Positions 1 to 8,614 of a stretch of DNA of 64,000 nucleotides are shown one piece after another. The translations under genes were made by a program, and so were the position numbers. Numbering within the stretch: the stretch's first letter is position 1; every line of letters starts with the position of its first letter. Source of the stretch: Gemmatimonadota bacterium (GTDB lineage: Bacteria; JAAXHH01); contig JAPOZT010000028.1 in assembly GCA_026705925.1 (NCBI GenBank), positions 87,977 to 151,976 of the forward strand, read 5' to 3'. The notes under the pieces are model-generated. The model was given only the letters and a program-made list of their open reading frames with translations. It was not told the origin of the DNA and did not search any database.

Positions 1-830
1 CCGAGCAGGCAGTCCAGGGCGTTGTCCAGGATGTACACCCCGATCCAGGTTTCATTGCCCGGCGTGAACCGGCTGGCATCCTCCCGGGGAATGTACGCGG
101 AGGGATCCTTCCAGTCGGGCAGGTAGGCCGGCGTATGCCACCCCACGAAGGGCGGGTTCAGCTCGGGCACGCGTTCCCGGTTCCAGTAGAATATCCCCAC
201 GCCGTGCACGGCCATGAGCCACTTGTAGCAGCTGGACACGACGAAGTCCGCGTACTGCGCTTCCACCGGAACGACGCCCGCGGAATGGGTGACGTCGAGA
301 CAGAGCAGGGCGTTCTTGCGGTGTACGATATCGGAGAGTTCGGGAAGCGGCAGACGTTGGCCGGTGAAATAGCTGACATGGCTGACATTTACCACCCTGG
401 TGTTTTCATCTATCGCTTGATCAAGATCTTCCAAGTCCGTGCGCCAGTTGGTGTTTTCCACGATCCTGAGTTCCACGCCACGGTCCTTCAGCAGGGTCCA
501 CGGCAGTACGTCCGAAGGGAACTCCACGTCGGCCACCACCACGTTGTCACCGGGCTTCCAGTCGAGCGCGTAGACCAGCAGGTTGATGCCTTCGGAAGTA
601 GAGGTCAGGAAACCGATATCATCGGCCGGGACGCCGAACAGCCGACCTACTTTTTCCTTGCAACCGGCGGAAACCACTTCAAGGCGCCTGCGTCCTTCCT
701 CTCCCAGAAGCTTGTCCTCGAAGAAACGGTGGACGGCGTCTTCGTGCGTCTTCAGCATGGGCGATTCGCCACCGGTACACAGGTGGGTTATGCCCTCGGT
801 TCCAATGAACTCGGAAGGATCGATCAGCAT
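1..830 (-). CDS. Class-V aminotransferase / cysteine-desulfurase-fold PLP enzyme (C-terminus beyond the window)
   Basis: The reverse strand reads open from an ATG at 830-828 to the window edge, about 276 codons, so the 3' end is missing. A GGAG Shine-Dalgarno lies 6 nt before the ATG. The protein starts MLIDPSEFIGTEGITHL and continues with STSEGINLLVYALDW, DVEFPSDVLPW, then SHVSYFTGQRLPL, CLDVTHSAGVVPVEA and SSCYKWLMAVHG. The last motif carries the lysine expected to bind PLP, and the Asp of CLDVTHSAG is the usual pyridine-N contact. This is the fold of cysteine desulfurases, kynureninases and isopenicillin-N-epimerase-like enzymes. The substrate cannot be assigned. The next gene runs the opposite way, so it is divergently placed. 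Confidence 0.85.
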   Translation of the reverse strand, partial: MLIDPSEFIGTEGITHLCTGGESPMLKTHEDAVHRFFEDKLLGEEGRRRLEVVSAGCKEKVGRLFGVPADDIGFLTSTSEGINLLVYALDWKPGDNVVVADVEFPSDVLPWTLLKDRGVELRIVENTNWRTDLEDLDQAIDENTRVVNVSHVSYFTGQRLPLPELSDIVHRKNALLCLDVTHSAGVVPVEAQYADFVVSSCYKWLMAVHGVGIFYWNRERVPELNPPFVGWHTPAYLPDWKDPSAYIPREDASRFTPGNETWIGVYILDNALDCLL

Positions 831-952
831 GGGTGTCTCCAGTTGTAATAACTGCGATTTCAGCCGGTCGCTAATTCGACTGCCAAGATATCCGCCGGCG
901 CTGTTTTTGTACAGGGAATTCGGGAAGTCATTACTGTGCGTCGCCTACGGCG

Positions 953-980
953 TTGTAATTGATGTAAAACAGTCTATATT
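953..980 (+). promoter_or_regulatory. Sigma-70-like promoter for the amidohydrolase gene
   Basis: TTGTAA, 16-nt spacer, TATATT, about 65 nt before the TTG start at 1046. It is the only good match in the divergent intergenic region 831-1045. Confidence 0.45.
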
Positions 981-1045
981 GTCTAGAACCCCGTGAATCG
1001 GCCGTGCGCTGACAGAGCGCCTGGTACAACCGTTGGAGGGTCCGT

Positions 1046-2026
1046 TTGGTATTTGATTTCCACACCCATTTCTATACCTCCGCCTACCTTGACGAAATCG
1101 AGAAGGGAGGATACCAGGCAGCGCTGGTCAGGGACGCCGACGGCCATCGCCTGCTGAAGCTGGACGGCGACTACAGCATGATCGCGCCGGGCCATTTCGA
1201 AGCGGACCGCGTGATCGAGCATATGGACCGGCACGGCGTGGACCGGCAACTGCTGAGCTTTTCGATCCCCGGACTGCACGTCGAGAAACCGGATGCAGGC
1301 CGCCGTCTCGCCCGCATCGTGAACGAGGCCCTGGCCGAGACCGTGGCTCGCCATCCCGGCCGGCTGTCCGCCCTGGCGGTCCTTCCGCTGCAGGACCCGG
1401 CCGCTTCGGCGGCGGAACTGATCCGCGCCGCGGAGTCGCTGGACCTGCGGGGCGGCATGCTGTTTTCGAATATCAACGGCCGGTCGCTGGGCGCCCCTGA
1501 TTTTCATGAACTCTACGCGGCGGCTTGCTCCCTGGACCTTCCGCTCTTCGTACATCCCACCACGCCCCATGCCCATGACGTTTACTCGGCGTATAGGCTT
1601 ACGCCCATGGCCGGGTTTCCTTTCGACACGTCGGTGGCCGCCCTGCACCTGGTACTCAGCGGAACCATGGCGGCTTACCCGGACCTGAAGGTCGTACTGG
1701 GGAACCTCGGCGGCACCATCCCGTTCCTCGCGGGCCGGATCGACCAGGCCTACCGTTCCTACCCCGAGGCTCGCGAGCAACTGGACCGGCCACCGTCTGA
1801 GTATCTGAAGGACATGTACTACGAATCCGCGGGGATGCCGGACAGCGGAGCGCTTCGCCTGGCCATCGATTTCGCCGGTATCGACCGGGTGATGTTCGGT
1901 TCCGACTACCCGCAGCAGATCGCCGACGTCGACCTTGGGCTGCGAACTATCGATGAATTGGAGCTGGATGAAGCGGGCAGACAGCGCATCGTCGGCCGGA
2001 ACGCGGCAAGACTTTTGAAGGAATAG
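1046..2026 (+). CDS. Amidohydrolase-2 family protein (ACMSD-like TIM barrel)
   Basis: 326 aa metal-dependent hydrolase or decarboxylase of the amidohydrolase superfamily, close in layout to aminocarboxymuconate-semialdehyde decarboxylase and other Amidohydro_2 members. The N-terminal FDFHTHF supplies the HxH metal ligands. LFVHPTTPHAHD carries the next histidine, and MFGSDYPQQ near residue 290 carries the conserved aspartate. The start is TTG at 1046: a GGAGGG ribosome site at 1035-1040 lies 5 nt upstream and there is no ATG before the catalytic HxH. The substrate is unknown. It lies alone between the divergent aminotransferase and polA, which has its own promoter. Confidence 0.85.
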   Translation: MVFDFHTHFYTSAYLDEIEKGGYQAALVRDADGHRLLKLDGDYSMIAPGHFEADRVIEHMDRHGVDRQLLSFSIPGLHVEKPDAGRRLARIVNEALAETVARHPGRLSALAVLPLQDPAASAAELIRAAESLDLRGGMLFSNINGRSLGAPDFHELYAAACSLDLPLFVHPTTPHAHDVYSAYRLTPMAGFPFDTSVAALHLVLSGTMAAYPDLKVVLGNLGGTIPFLAGRIDQAYRSYPEAREQLDRPPSEYLKDMYYESAGMPDSGALRLAIDFAGIDRVMFGSDYPQQIADVDLGLRTIDELELDEAGRQRIVGRNAARLLKE

Positions 2027-2036
2027 CGCTATTCAC

Positions 2037-2064
2037 TGGTAAAATTGGTTTGTCTCACTATAAT
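2037..2064 (+). promoter_or_regulatory. Promoter of polA
   Basis: A perfect -10 TATAAT (2059-2064) with a weak -35 TGGTAA at N16, followed by an A-run. It is about 80 nt upstream of the polA ATG in a 118-nt gap. Confidence 0.5.
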
Positions 2065-2144
2065 AAAAAAAAACTACATCAGGCAGGAACCGCGGGTTGA
2101 CGGATCTACACGCACGGTTCCCTTGAAGCCGGAGCGAACCACTT

Positions 2145-4907
2145 ATGACTGAGGCCCAGAAGACCCTGTTCCTGCTGGACGGGATGGCGCTGGCCTATCG
2201 CGGTCATTTCGGATTGATCCGTAATCCGAGGATGACCTCGACGGGGATGAACGTTTCCATGGTGTTCGCCATCGCCAATACCATCCTCGGCATCCTGAAC
2301 AAGAACAGGCCCACCCACATCGCCGCGGTGTTCGATACCCCCGAACCGACCCACCGCCACGAGCAGTATCCCGAATACAAGGCGCAGCGGGACGCCATGC
2401 CCGAAGACCTGAGCACCGCGCTGCCCTACCTGTTCCGACTGATCGAAGGGTTCAACATCCCCGTGATCCGCGTCCCGGGCTGGGAGGCCGACGACGTGAT
2501 CGGGACCCTGGCGAAGCAGGCCGACGAAGCGGGTTTCACCACCTTCATGGTCACGCCGGACAAGGACTACGCGCAACTCGTCTCCGAGCAGTCCTACATC
2601 TGCAAGCCCGGGAACACCGGGGACAACTTCGAAACCATGGGCGTGGACGAGGTGCTGGAGAAATGGGGCGTCGAGCGGGTCGACCAGGTGATCGACGTGC
2701 TCGGGCTCATGGGGGATACCAGTGACAACGTGCCCGGCGTTCCGGGCGTCGGCGAAAAGACCGCGCAGAAGCTCATCGCCCAGTTCGGATCCGTAGAGAA
2801 CCTGCTGGAAAACACCCACGAGTTGAAGGGCAAGCAGAAAGAGCGCATCGAGGATAACCGGGACATGGCCGTGTTGTCAAAGAGCCTGGTCACCATCGAG
2901 CGGGACGTGCCGCTGGACGTCACACCGGACGCATTGACCGTCAAGGAGCGCAAGGAAGAAGACCTCAAGAAGCTGTTCGTCGAACTGGAGTTCAATACCC
3001 TGGGCAAGCGGCTATTCGGGGACGATTTCTCGGCGGCCCCCCGGCTGACCGTCGCCGGCACCCAGGAAGACCTGTTCGGGGGCGACCAGCTGAAGACGAT
3101 CGCGGACGTGGAGCACGACTACCGCTGCATCGACACCCCGGAAGCCCGCGCGGCGCTCATCGACGAGCTTTCCAGTGCGTCCTCCTTCTGTTTCGACATG
3201 GAAACGACGAGCCTGGATCCCAAGACCTGCGAGATCCTGGGCTTCGCCTTCTCGATCAAGCCGCATACCGGTTATTATGTACCCATGCCTGAGGACCGGG
3301 ACGAGGTACTGCGGGTTGCCGGCGAATTCCAGTTCCTCTTCGACGACTCCGGCAAGGAGCTCATCGGGCACAACATCAAGTTCGACCTCTCCGTGCTGCG
3401 GTGGCACGGGATCACCGTGTCCTGCCGCATCTTCGACACGATGCTGGCGGCCTACGTGACCGTGCCGGACCTGCGGAGGACCATGGATTATCTCTCGCAG
3501 GCCCTCCTGGGCTACACGCCGATCTCCATCACCACGCTCATCGGCGAGAAGGGCGAGGAACAGGGCACGCTGAAGGACGCGCCGCTGGAGAAGGTGGTGG
3601 AGTACGCGGCCGAAGACGCCGATATCACCCTGCAACTGGCCAAGCTTCTGCGGCCCCGGATCGGCGAGATGAACCAGGATACCGTCTTCACGGACATCGA
3701 GTGTCCCCTGGTGCCCGCCCTCGTGGAAATGGAGCACGAAGGCGTGCGGATGGACGTGGGGCAGCTCGAGCACCTGTCCCGCCTACTCGATGAAGAAATC
3801 CAGCGGTCCTCGGACCGGATCACCGAACTGGCCGGGGAACCCGTGGACTTCAATTCGGCGAAACAGCTCGGACACATCCTCTTCGACAAGCTGAAAATCG
3901 ATCCCAACGCCAAGCGCACGGCCAAGACCGGCCAGTATTCGACGGCGGAAGCCATACTCCGCCGGCTCGCGCCCAAGCACGAGATCGTGGAGCAGATCCT
4001 CCACTACCGGATGTGCACCAAGCTGAATTCGGTGTACGTCAGCCAGTTGCCGCACGCCGTGTTTTCCGGGACGGGGCGCGTGCATACCTCCTATGAGCAG
4101 GCCGTGATCGCTACCGGACGTATCCAGTCCCACGGACCCAACCTGCAGACCATCCCGGTCCGCACGGAGATGGGCCGCCAGATCCGCAAGGCCTTTGTGC
4201 CCCGGGACGACGACTACCTCCTGATGGCCGCGGACTATTCCCAGATCGAACTGCGCATCGCGGCCGAGCTCAGCCGGGACGAGGGCATGATGGAGACCTT
4301 CATCCAGCACGAGGACATCCACTCGGCGACGGCCATGAAGATTTACGACGTAGACGCCGACGGTGTGACCGACGAGATGCGACGGCGCGCCAAGACCGTC
4401 AATTTCGGCATCATCTACGGCATCTCCGCCTTCGGGCTGGCCGAACGGCTCAACATCCCGCGGGGTCAGGGGCAGGAGTTGATCGACCAGTATTTCGCGA
4501 AGTATCCGGGGACGCGCAAGTACATGGACGAAACGGTCAGGTTCGCGGAGGAGAACGGATTCGTCGAGACCATGACGGGCCGGCGCCGGTACCTGCGGGA
4601 CATCAATTCCCGCAACAACACGACCAAGCGCGCCGAGGAGCGCGTCGCCATCAATTCCCGCATCCAGGGTACGGCGGCCGACTTGATCAAGCTGGCCATG
4701 ACGCGGATTCACAACGAGTTGAAAAAACGGGCGTGCCGCACGCGGATGCTGCTGCAAGTGCATGACGAACTCGTCTTCGACCTGCACAAATCGGAACAGG
4801 ACACCGTACCCGGCCTGATCGAAGAATGCATGCGGGGCGCGCTGCCCATGACCGTGCCCATCGAAGTGGAAATCGGCATCGGCGCGAACTGGCTGGAAGC
4901 ACACTAG
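2145..4907 (+). CDS. polA: DNA polymerase I
   Basis: 920 aa, full length for bacterial Pol I, used in Okazaki fragment processing and repair. Residues 1-300 are the 5' nuclease (LFLLDGMALAYRGHF, WEADDVIGTLA, MGDTSDNVPGVPGVGEKTA). About 330-520 is an apparently intact 3'-5' proofreading domain: FDMETTSLDP provides DxE and HNIKFDLSVL the second motif. The polymerase domain has motif A DYSQIELRIA near residue 697, motif B RAKTVNFGIIYGISAFG and motif C LQVHDELVF near 873. An ATG with GGAGCG upstream sets the start. The exonuclease residues are intact, unlike Bacillus or Thermus Pol I where proofreading is lost. A Rieske gene follows 31 nt later. Confidence 0.98.
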   Translation: MTEAQKTLFLLDGMALAYRGHFGLIRNPRMTSTGMNVSMVFAIANTILGILNKNRPTHIAAVFDTPEPTHRHEQYPEYKAQRDAMPEDLSTALPYLFRLIEGFNIPVIRVPGWEADDVIGTLAKQADEAGFTTFMVTPDKDYAQLVSEQSYICKPGNTGDNFETMGVDEVLEKWGVERVDQVIDVLGLMGDTSDNVPGVPGVGEKTAQKLIAQFGSVENLLENTHELKGKQKERIEDNRDMAVLSKSLVTIERDVPLDVTPDALTVKERKEEDLKKLFVELEFNTLGKRLFGDDFSAAPRLTVAGTQEDLFGGDQLKTIADVEHDYRCIDTPEARAALIDELSSASSFCFDMETTSLDPKTCEILGFAFSIKPHTGYYVPMPEDRDEVLRVAGEFQFLFDDSGKELIGHNIKFDLSVLRWHGITVSCRIFDTMLAAYVTVPDLRRTMDYLSQALLGYTPISITTLIGEKGEEQGTLKDAPLEKVVEYAAEDADITLQLAKLLRPRIGEMNQDTVFTDIECPLVPALVEMEHEGVRMDVGQLEHLSRLLDEEIQRSSDRITELAGEPVDFNSAKQLGHILFDKLKIDPNAKRTAKTGQYSTAEAILRRLAPKHEIVEQILHYRMCTKLNSVYVSQLPHAVFSGTGRVHTSYEQAVIATGRIQSHGPNLQTIPVRTEMGRQIRKAFVPRDDDYLLMAADYSQIELRIAAELSRDEGMMETFIQHEDIHSATAMKIYDVDADGVTDEMRRRAKTVNFGIIYGISAFGLAERLNIPRGQGQELIDQYFAKYPGTRKYMDETVRFAEENGFVETMTGRRRYLRDINSRNNTTKRAEERVAINSRIQGTAADLIKLAMTRIHNELKKRACRTRMLLQVHDELVFDLHKSEQDTVPGLIEECMRGALPMTVPIEVEIGIGANWLEAH

Positions 4908-4938
4908 AAGAAGCACATAAGAGAAAGGAATAGGTCCA

Positions 4939-6747
4939 ATGAGTGCAGGCAACGGCTGGATCCGGGTGGGTACCCTCGCGGACGTACCGCCCGGGGAATC
5001 CCGCGCCGTCAAGATCAGCGAGGGGCGCAGCGTCGCCCTGTTTAACGTGGATGGCCGCATCCACGCCACGGACAACCAGTGCCCCCACATGGGGTTTCCG
5101 CTGACGCGCGGCGTGGTGAAGGACGGCGTCCTGACCTGCGACTGGCACGGACGCAGCTTCGATCTCGAAGGCGGTGGTTGCTTCAATTACGAATGCGACG
5201 ACCTGGAGACCTTCCCGGTGGACATCCGCGGGGACGAACTGTGGGTTCAGGCCGGGGACGCGACCTACCGGCGCCGCGACCAACACCTGCAGCTGCTCTG
5301 GGAGGGCCTCCTGAGCGGGGATTCGTGGACGATCTCCAAGGCCACTGCCCTGCTGCTCAACGGAGGCGTTTCGGAACACGACATCGTGCAGCTGGTCCTG
5401 CGTCACCTGGGCCGTCACGTGGCGTCGGAGCAGGACGCGGGCGGGGGCGGCAACATCGTTTCCCTGCTGGTCTCCGGCCTCGAAGTCGGCAAAAGGTACG
5501 ACGGCGAGGATCGTCTGATGGCCCTGTCGCTGGCCGGCCGCGCCGCGTCGGGGCGGGCGTCCGAACGGCTCGAGGTCATCACGCTGCCGCCGCCGGTAAG
5601 CTGGGAACAGATCGACGGCTGGGTACGCATGTTTTCCCGCAACATGCAGGATTTCCGGATCGAACGGTGCCTGCACACGGCCCGCGAAAACGGCCAGGAA
5701 GCGCATATCTTCAAGCTGCTGTTCGAATGCGCCGTGGCCCCGTATTTCCTGGGTTTCGCCCGGAATGTGGCCAACCTGGGGGACCTCGCCCGGGTGGTGG
5801 ATACCTTCGGCTGGGGCGAGGCGTCCGAACTGGTCTGCAACCTCGGCGCCAAGATGGTCGGACGGGGACGCGACGAGCCGGAGCGTTTTCACCGGGACGC
5901 GGTGCGCCTGCTCGAAGGCCTCGCGCCCGAACTCGAATCACGGGACTACGGGGCGAACACCCGCACCGACTACGATGAGAACGCCCTCGTGGACGCCCTG
6001 TTGAGCGTCGACATCGAGCGGTCATTCGAGGCCGTGGCCAAGGCCCTGCGCGACGGCGTGGCTATCGAACGCCTCATCACGACCTTCGTCCTGCTCGCGG
6101 CGGACCGCATGGCGCGGACGCCCGTGAACGTCGACGCCGGCTGGGGGCCGCTGTCCACCGAGTACAACCTGGCGGCTTCACTGCGGCACGTCCACGCCTA
6201 CGGCGGTCCCGCGGCCGCGGCGAAGGGTCTCTTCCACGCCGCATGGCAGATCTTCGACAACCGCTGGATCAACATTCCCTCCCGCGCTCTCGACGAACCC
6301 CTTCCGGATCATGCTTCGGACGCGCCAGACGCGGCCACCGCTTCGGAGCGCATCGTCCATGCCATCAAGTCGCTGGATATCCACGGCGTGGGCGACCAGG
6401 TGGTGGGTTACCTGAACAGCGGCTTCGACGGTTCGGAGCTGCTCAAGGAAATCGGCCGGGCGATCCTGTGGGACGATACCAACATGGAGCTTCTGCCCAC
6501 GCTGCGCGTCACGTTCAATGAATGGGAAGGCGGCGGCGATGCGGACGCGGGCGGTTCGGACGCGGGCGGCGCTGATGCAAACGGTGCAGCCGCTGGCGGT
6601 TCGGGACACCCGTCCCGGTACCAGCTCCTGGTGGGGCTGGCCCGGTACGCGACGGACGTGCGCCTGAACAAGAACAGCATGGCATCCATCAATACGGCCA
6701 TGCGGTTTTCTGAAGGGCGGACGACGGTCGAAGTGTTTGACGACTAG
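4939..6747 (+). CDS. Rieske [2Fe-2S] domain fused to a large uncharacterised domain (copy 1)
   Basis: 602 aa. Residues 1-110 form a Rieske ferredoxin domain with cluster ligands C48-P-H50 and C67-D-W-H70. The following 490 residues are mostly helical by eye and match no family I know. Conserved spots shared with the next gene are RHLGRHVASE, AADRMARTPVN and FHAAWQIFDNRW, where repeated His residues could bind a metal. An AAAGGA site precedes the ATG. The C-terminal region carries a Gly/Ala/Asp-rich insert absent from the paralogue. It is first in a set with a second Rieske fusion and a Tat-exported molybdoenzyme, suggesting an electron-transfer system. Its own location should be cytosolic, since no signal peptide is visible. 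Confidence 0.8.
   Translation: MSAGNGWIRVGTLADVPPGESRAVKISEGRSVALFNVDGRIHATDNQCPHMGFPLTRGVVKDGVLTCDWHGRSFDLEGGGCFNYECDDLETFPVDIRGDELWVQAGDATYRRRDQHLQLLWEGLLSGDSWTISKATALLLNGGVSEHDIVQLVLRHLGRHVASEQDAGGGGNIVSLLVSGLEVGKRYDGEDRLMALSLAGRAASGRASERLEVITLPPPVSWEQIDGWVRMFSRNMQDFRIERCLHTARENGQEAHIFKLLFECAVAPYFLGFARNVANLGDLARVVDTFGWGEASELVCNLGAKMVGRGRDEPERFHRDAVRLLEGLAPELESRDYGANTRTDYDENALVDALLSVDIERSFEAVAKALRDGVAIERLITTFVLLAADRMARTPVNVDAGWGPLSTEYNLAASLRHVHAYGGPAAAAKGLFHAAWQIFDNRWINIPSRALDEPLPDHASDAPDAATASERIVHAIKSLDIHGVGDQVVGYLNSGFDGSELLKEIGRAILWDDTNMELLPTLRVTFNEWEGGGDADAGGSDAGGADANGAAAGGSGHPSRYQLLVGLARYATDVRLNKNSMASINTAMRFSEGRTTVEVFDD
6529..6606 (+). repeat. Gly/Ala/Asp-rich low-complexity insert
   Basis: Degenerate GGC/GCG/GAC codon repeats encode GGGDADAGGSDAGGADANG and a short continuation near residues 531-556 of the first Rieske fusion. 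The paralogue has only a few residues here, so the insert probably grew by replication slippage into a surface linker. Confidence 0.7.
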
Positions 6748-6817
6748 GGATCGATCGACTGCAGACGTGGATCATCTGACAAGTAACATGCACGGATCAT
6801 CGGAGAGGTAATCGGTT

Positions 6818-8569
6818 ATGGCGACGGAACAGAATGGATTCGTACGGGTGGCGGGCGCGGACGAGGTGGTGGACGGCAAGCCCAAGGCCGTGAAGGTGGA
6901 GGGAAGGAGCATCGCCCTCTTCAGGCACAACGGGTCGATCTACGCCACGGACAACCAGTGTCCCCACATGGGCTACCCGCTGACCCGGGGGCGCGTCCGC
7001 AACGGCGTGCTGACCTGCGACTGGCACGGATGGAGCTACGATCTCGGCGGCGGCGGCTGTTTCACCGGCGGGTGCGACGACCTCGAGACTTTCCCGGTCG
7101 AAGAGCGAAACGGCGACGTATTCGTAAGTGTCGGCGACGGTGGATCGAAACGGTCCGACGCCCATTTCCTGCTGCTGAAGGAGGGACTCTATTCCACAGA
7201 CCAGTGGACCATATCCAAGGCCGTGGCCATCATGCTGGCGCGAGGTGTGTCGGAAGGGGACACGCTGAACCTCATCATCCGCCACGGCGGCCGGCACATC
7301 GCCACGGAACGAGGCGCCAACGACGGTGGCGGAGAGGTTTCGGATTTCGTCAACGGGATCAAGGTAGCCCGCCAGTACGAGAGCGACGACCGGATCATCC
7401 CGCTGACCTTCGCCGCTCATGGACTGTCGGGCCGCGCGGGGGACCGGCCGAGCATCCAGCGGCTGCCCGACCCGGTCACCTGGGAGAAGCTCGAAGGCTG
7501 GATCCGGGTGTTTTCGAAAGATAAGAAATGGGAGGGCATCGAGAAGTGCCTGATCACCGCCCGGCGCATGGGTGGCCATGACCACGAGATCCTTCCGCTG
7601 CTCTTCGAATGCGCCATGGCGCCCCATTTCCTCGGCAATTCGAACAATCTGCTCAACATCGGCTACATTGCGGAGGTACTCGAAGAATTCGGATGGGACG
7701 ATGCGGAGGAACTGGTCTGCAACCTGTCGGCCAAGATCCTGGGCCAGGAGCGGGGTCTGCCCGACGAGATCCGGCAGTCGGCCATCGACCGGTTCATCGC
7801 CGACACGGCGACGCTGGATGCCCTCGCAGACGAGCGGGCCGACGGTTCCGCCGTGGATTTCGACGAGGATGCCTTCGCCGAAGGCCTGGTCAGCGGCGAG
7901 ATCGGACCCACCTTCGGTGCGGTCACGCGGGCGTTGAAAGACGGCGTATCCATCGATCGGATCGTGACGACCATGGTGGTCCTCGCCGCGGACCGCATGG
8001 CGCGCACGCCGGTGAACATGAACCCCGGTTGGGGGGGACTGGTCCGGGAGATGATGATGGCCTCCGCGGTGCGCAAGGCCCAGCGGTTTGCCGGCTCCCG
8101 GGTCGCTGCCCAGGCCCTGTACCACGTCGCCTGGCAGTTCTATGGCGACCGTTGGCTGAACATCACCCACCGGCCCCTGTCCGAGTCCCGCGGCAGCCTG
8201 CCGCCGGGAAGCGCGGACGAGTCCGAAGCGATCGAAAGCGTCCTTTCATCCATCGAAAAGATCCAGATCAGGGAAATCGGGCGGCAGACCCGGGACTACC
8301 TGCGATCCGGCTATTCGGGAGACGCGCTGCTCAGCGGTCTCGGCCTGGTGATCCTCAAGGACGATAACGGCCGCAACATCCTCTCCACGCTGCGGACCAT
8401 CTTCGACGAGTGGACCCTGTGCGCGGATCACCCCTCGCGCAACCAGTTGCTGGTCGGCCTGGCACGCTGGGCCACCGACAGCCGGCGCGCCACGGGAAGC
8501 CAGTCCGCCGCGGCGACAGCCCTGCGTTTCGCCAAGGGACAGACCGCGGTGGATCTGTACGAGGCGTAG
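6818..8569 (+). CDS. Rieske [2Fe-2S] domain fused to a large uncharacterised domain (copy 2)
   Basis: 583 aa paralogue of the preceding gene, colinear over its whole length, with identical ligand positions C48, H50, C67, H70. The C-terminal domain again contains RHGGRHIATE, AADRMARTPVNMNPGWGG and YHVAWQFYGDRWLNI. The 70-nt gap and a GGAGAGG site before the ATG are compatible with co-transcription. Divergence across most of the sequence together with retention of the motifs suggests an old duplication with both copies under selection, perhaps as two subunits of one complex. The Rieske domain could pass electrons to or from the unknown domain or the downstream molybdoenzyme. The enzymatic reaction is unknown. 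Confidence 0.8.
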   Translation: MATEQNGFVRVAGADEVVDGKPKAVKVEGRSIALFRHNGSIYATDNQCPHMGYPLTRGRVRNGVLTCDWHGWSYDLGGGGCFTGGCDDLETFPVEERNGDVFVSVGDGGSKRSDAHFLLLKEGLYSTDQWTISKAVAIMLARGVSEGDTLNLIIRHGGRHIATERGANDGGGEVSDFVNGIKVARQYESDDRIIPLTFAAHGLSGRAGDRPSIQRLPDPVTWEKLEGWIRVFSKDKKWEGIEKCLITARRMGGHDHEILPLLFECAMAPHFLGNSNNLLNIGYIAEVLEEFGWDDAEELVCNLSAKILGQERGLPDEIRQSAIDRFIADTATLDALADERADGSAVDFDEDAFAEGLVSGEIGPTFGAVTRALKDGVSIDRIVTTMVVLAADRMARTPVNMNPGWGGLVREMMMASAVRKAQRFAGSRVAAQALYHVAWQFYGDRWLNITHRPLSESRGSLPPGSADESEAIESVLSSIEKIQIREIGRQTRDYLRSGYSGDALLSGLGLVILKDDNGRNILSTLRTIFDEWTLCADHPSRNQLLVGLARWATDSRRATGSQSAAATALRFAKGQTAVDLYEA

Positions 8570-8614
8570 TCGCCAATCTCTACCCGGGTCGAATCGGTTT
8601 CGAGGTGCACGTAC

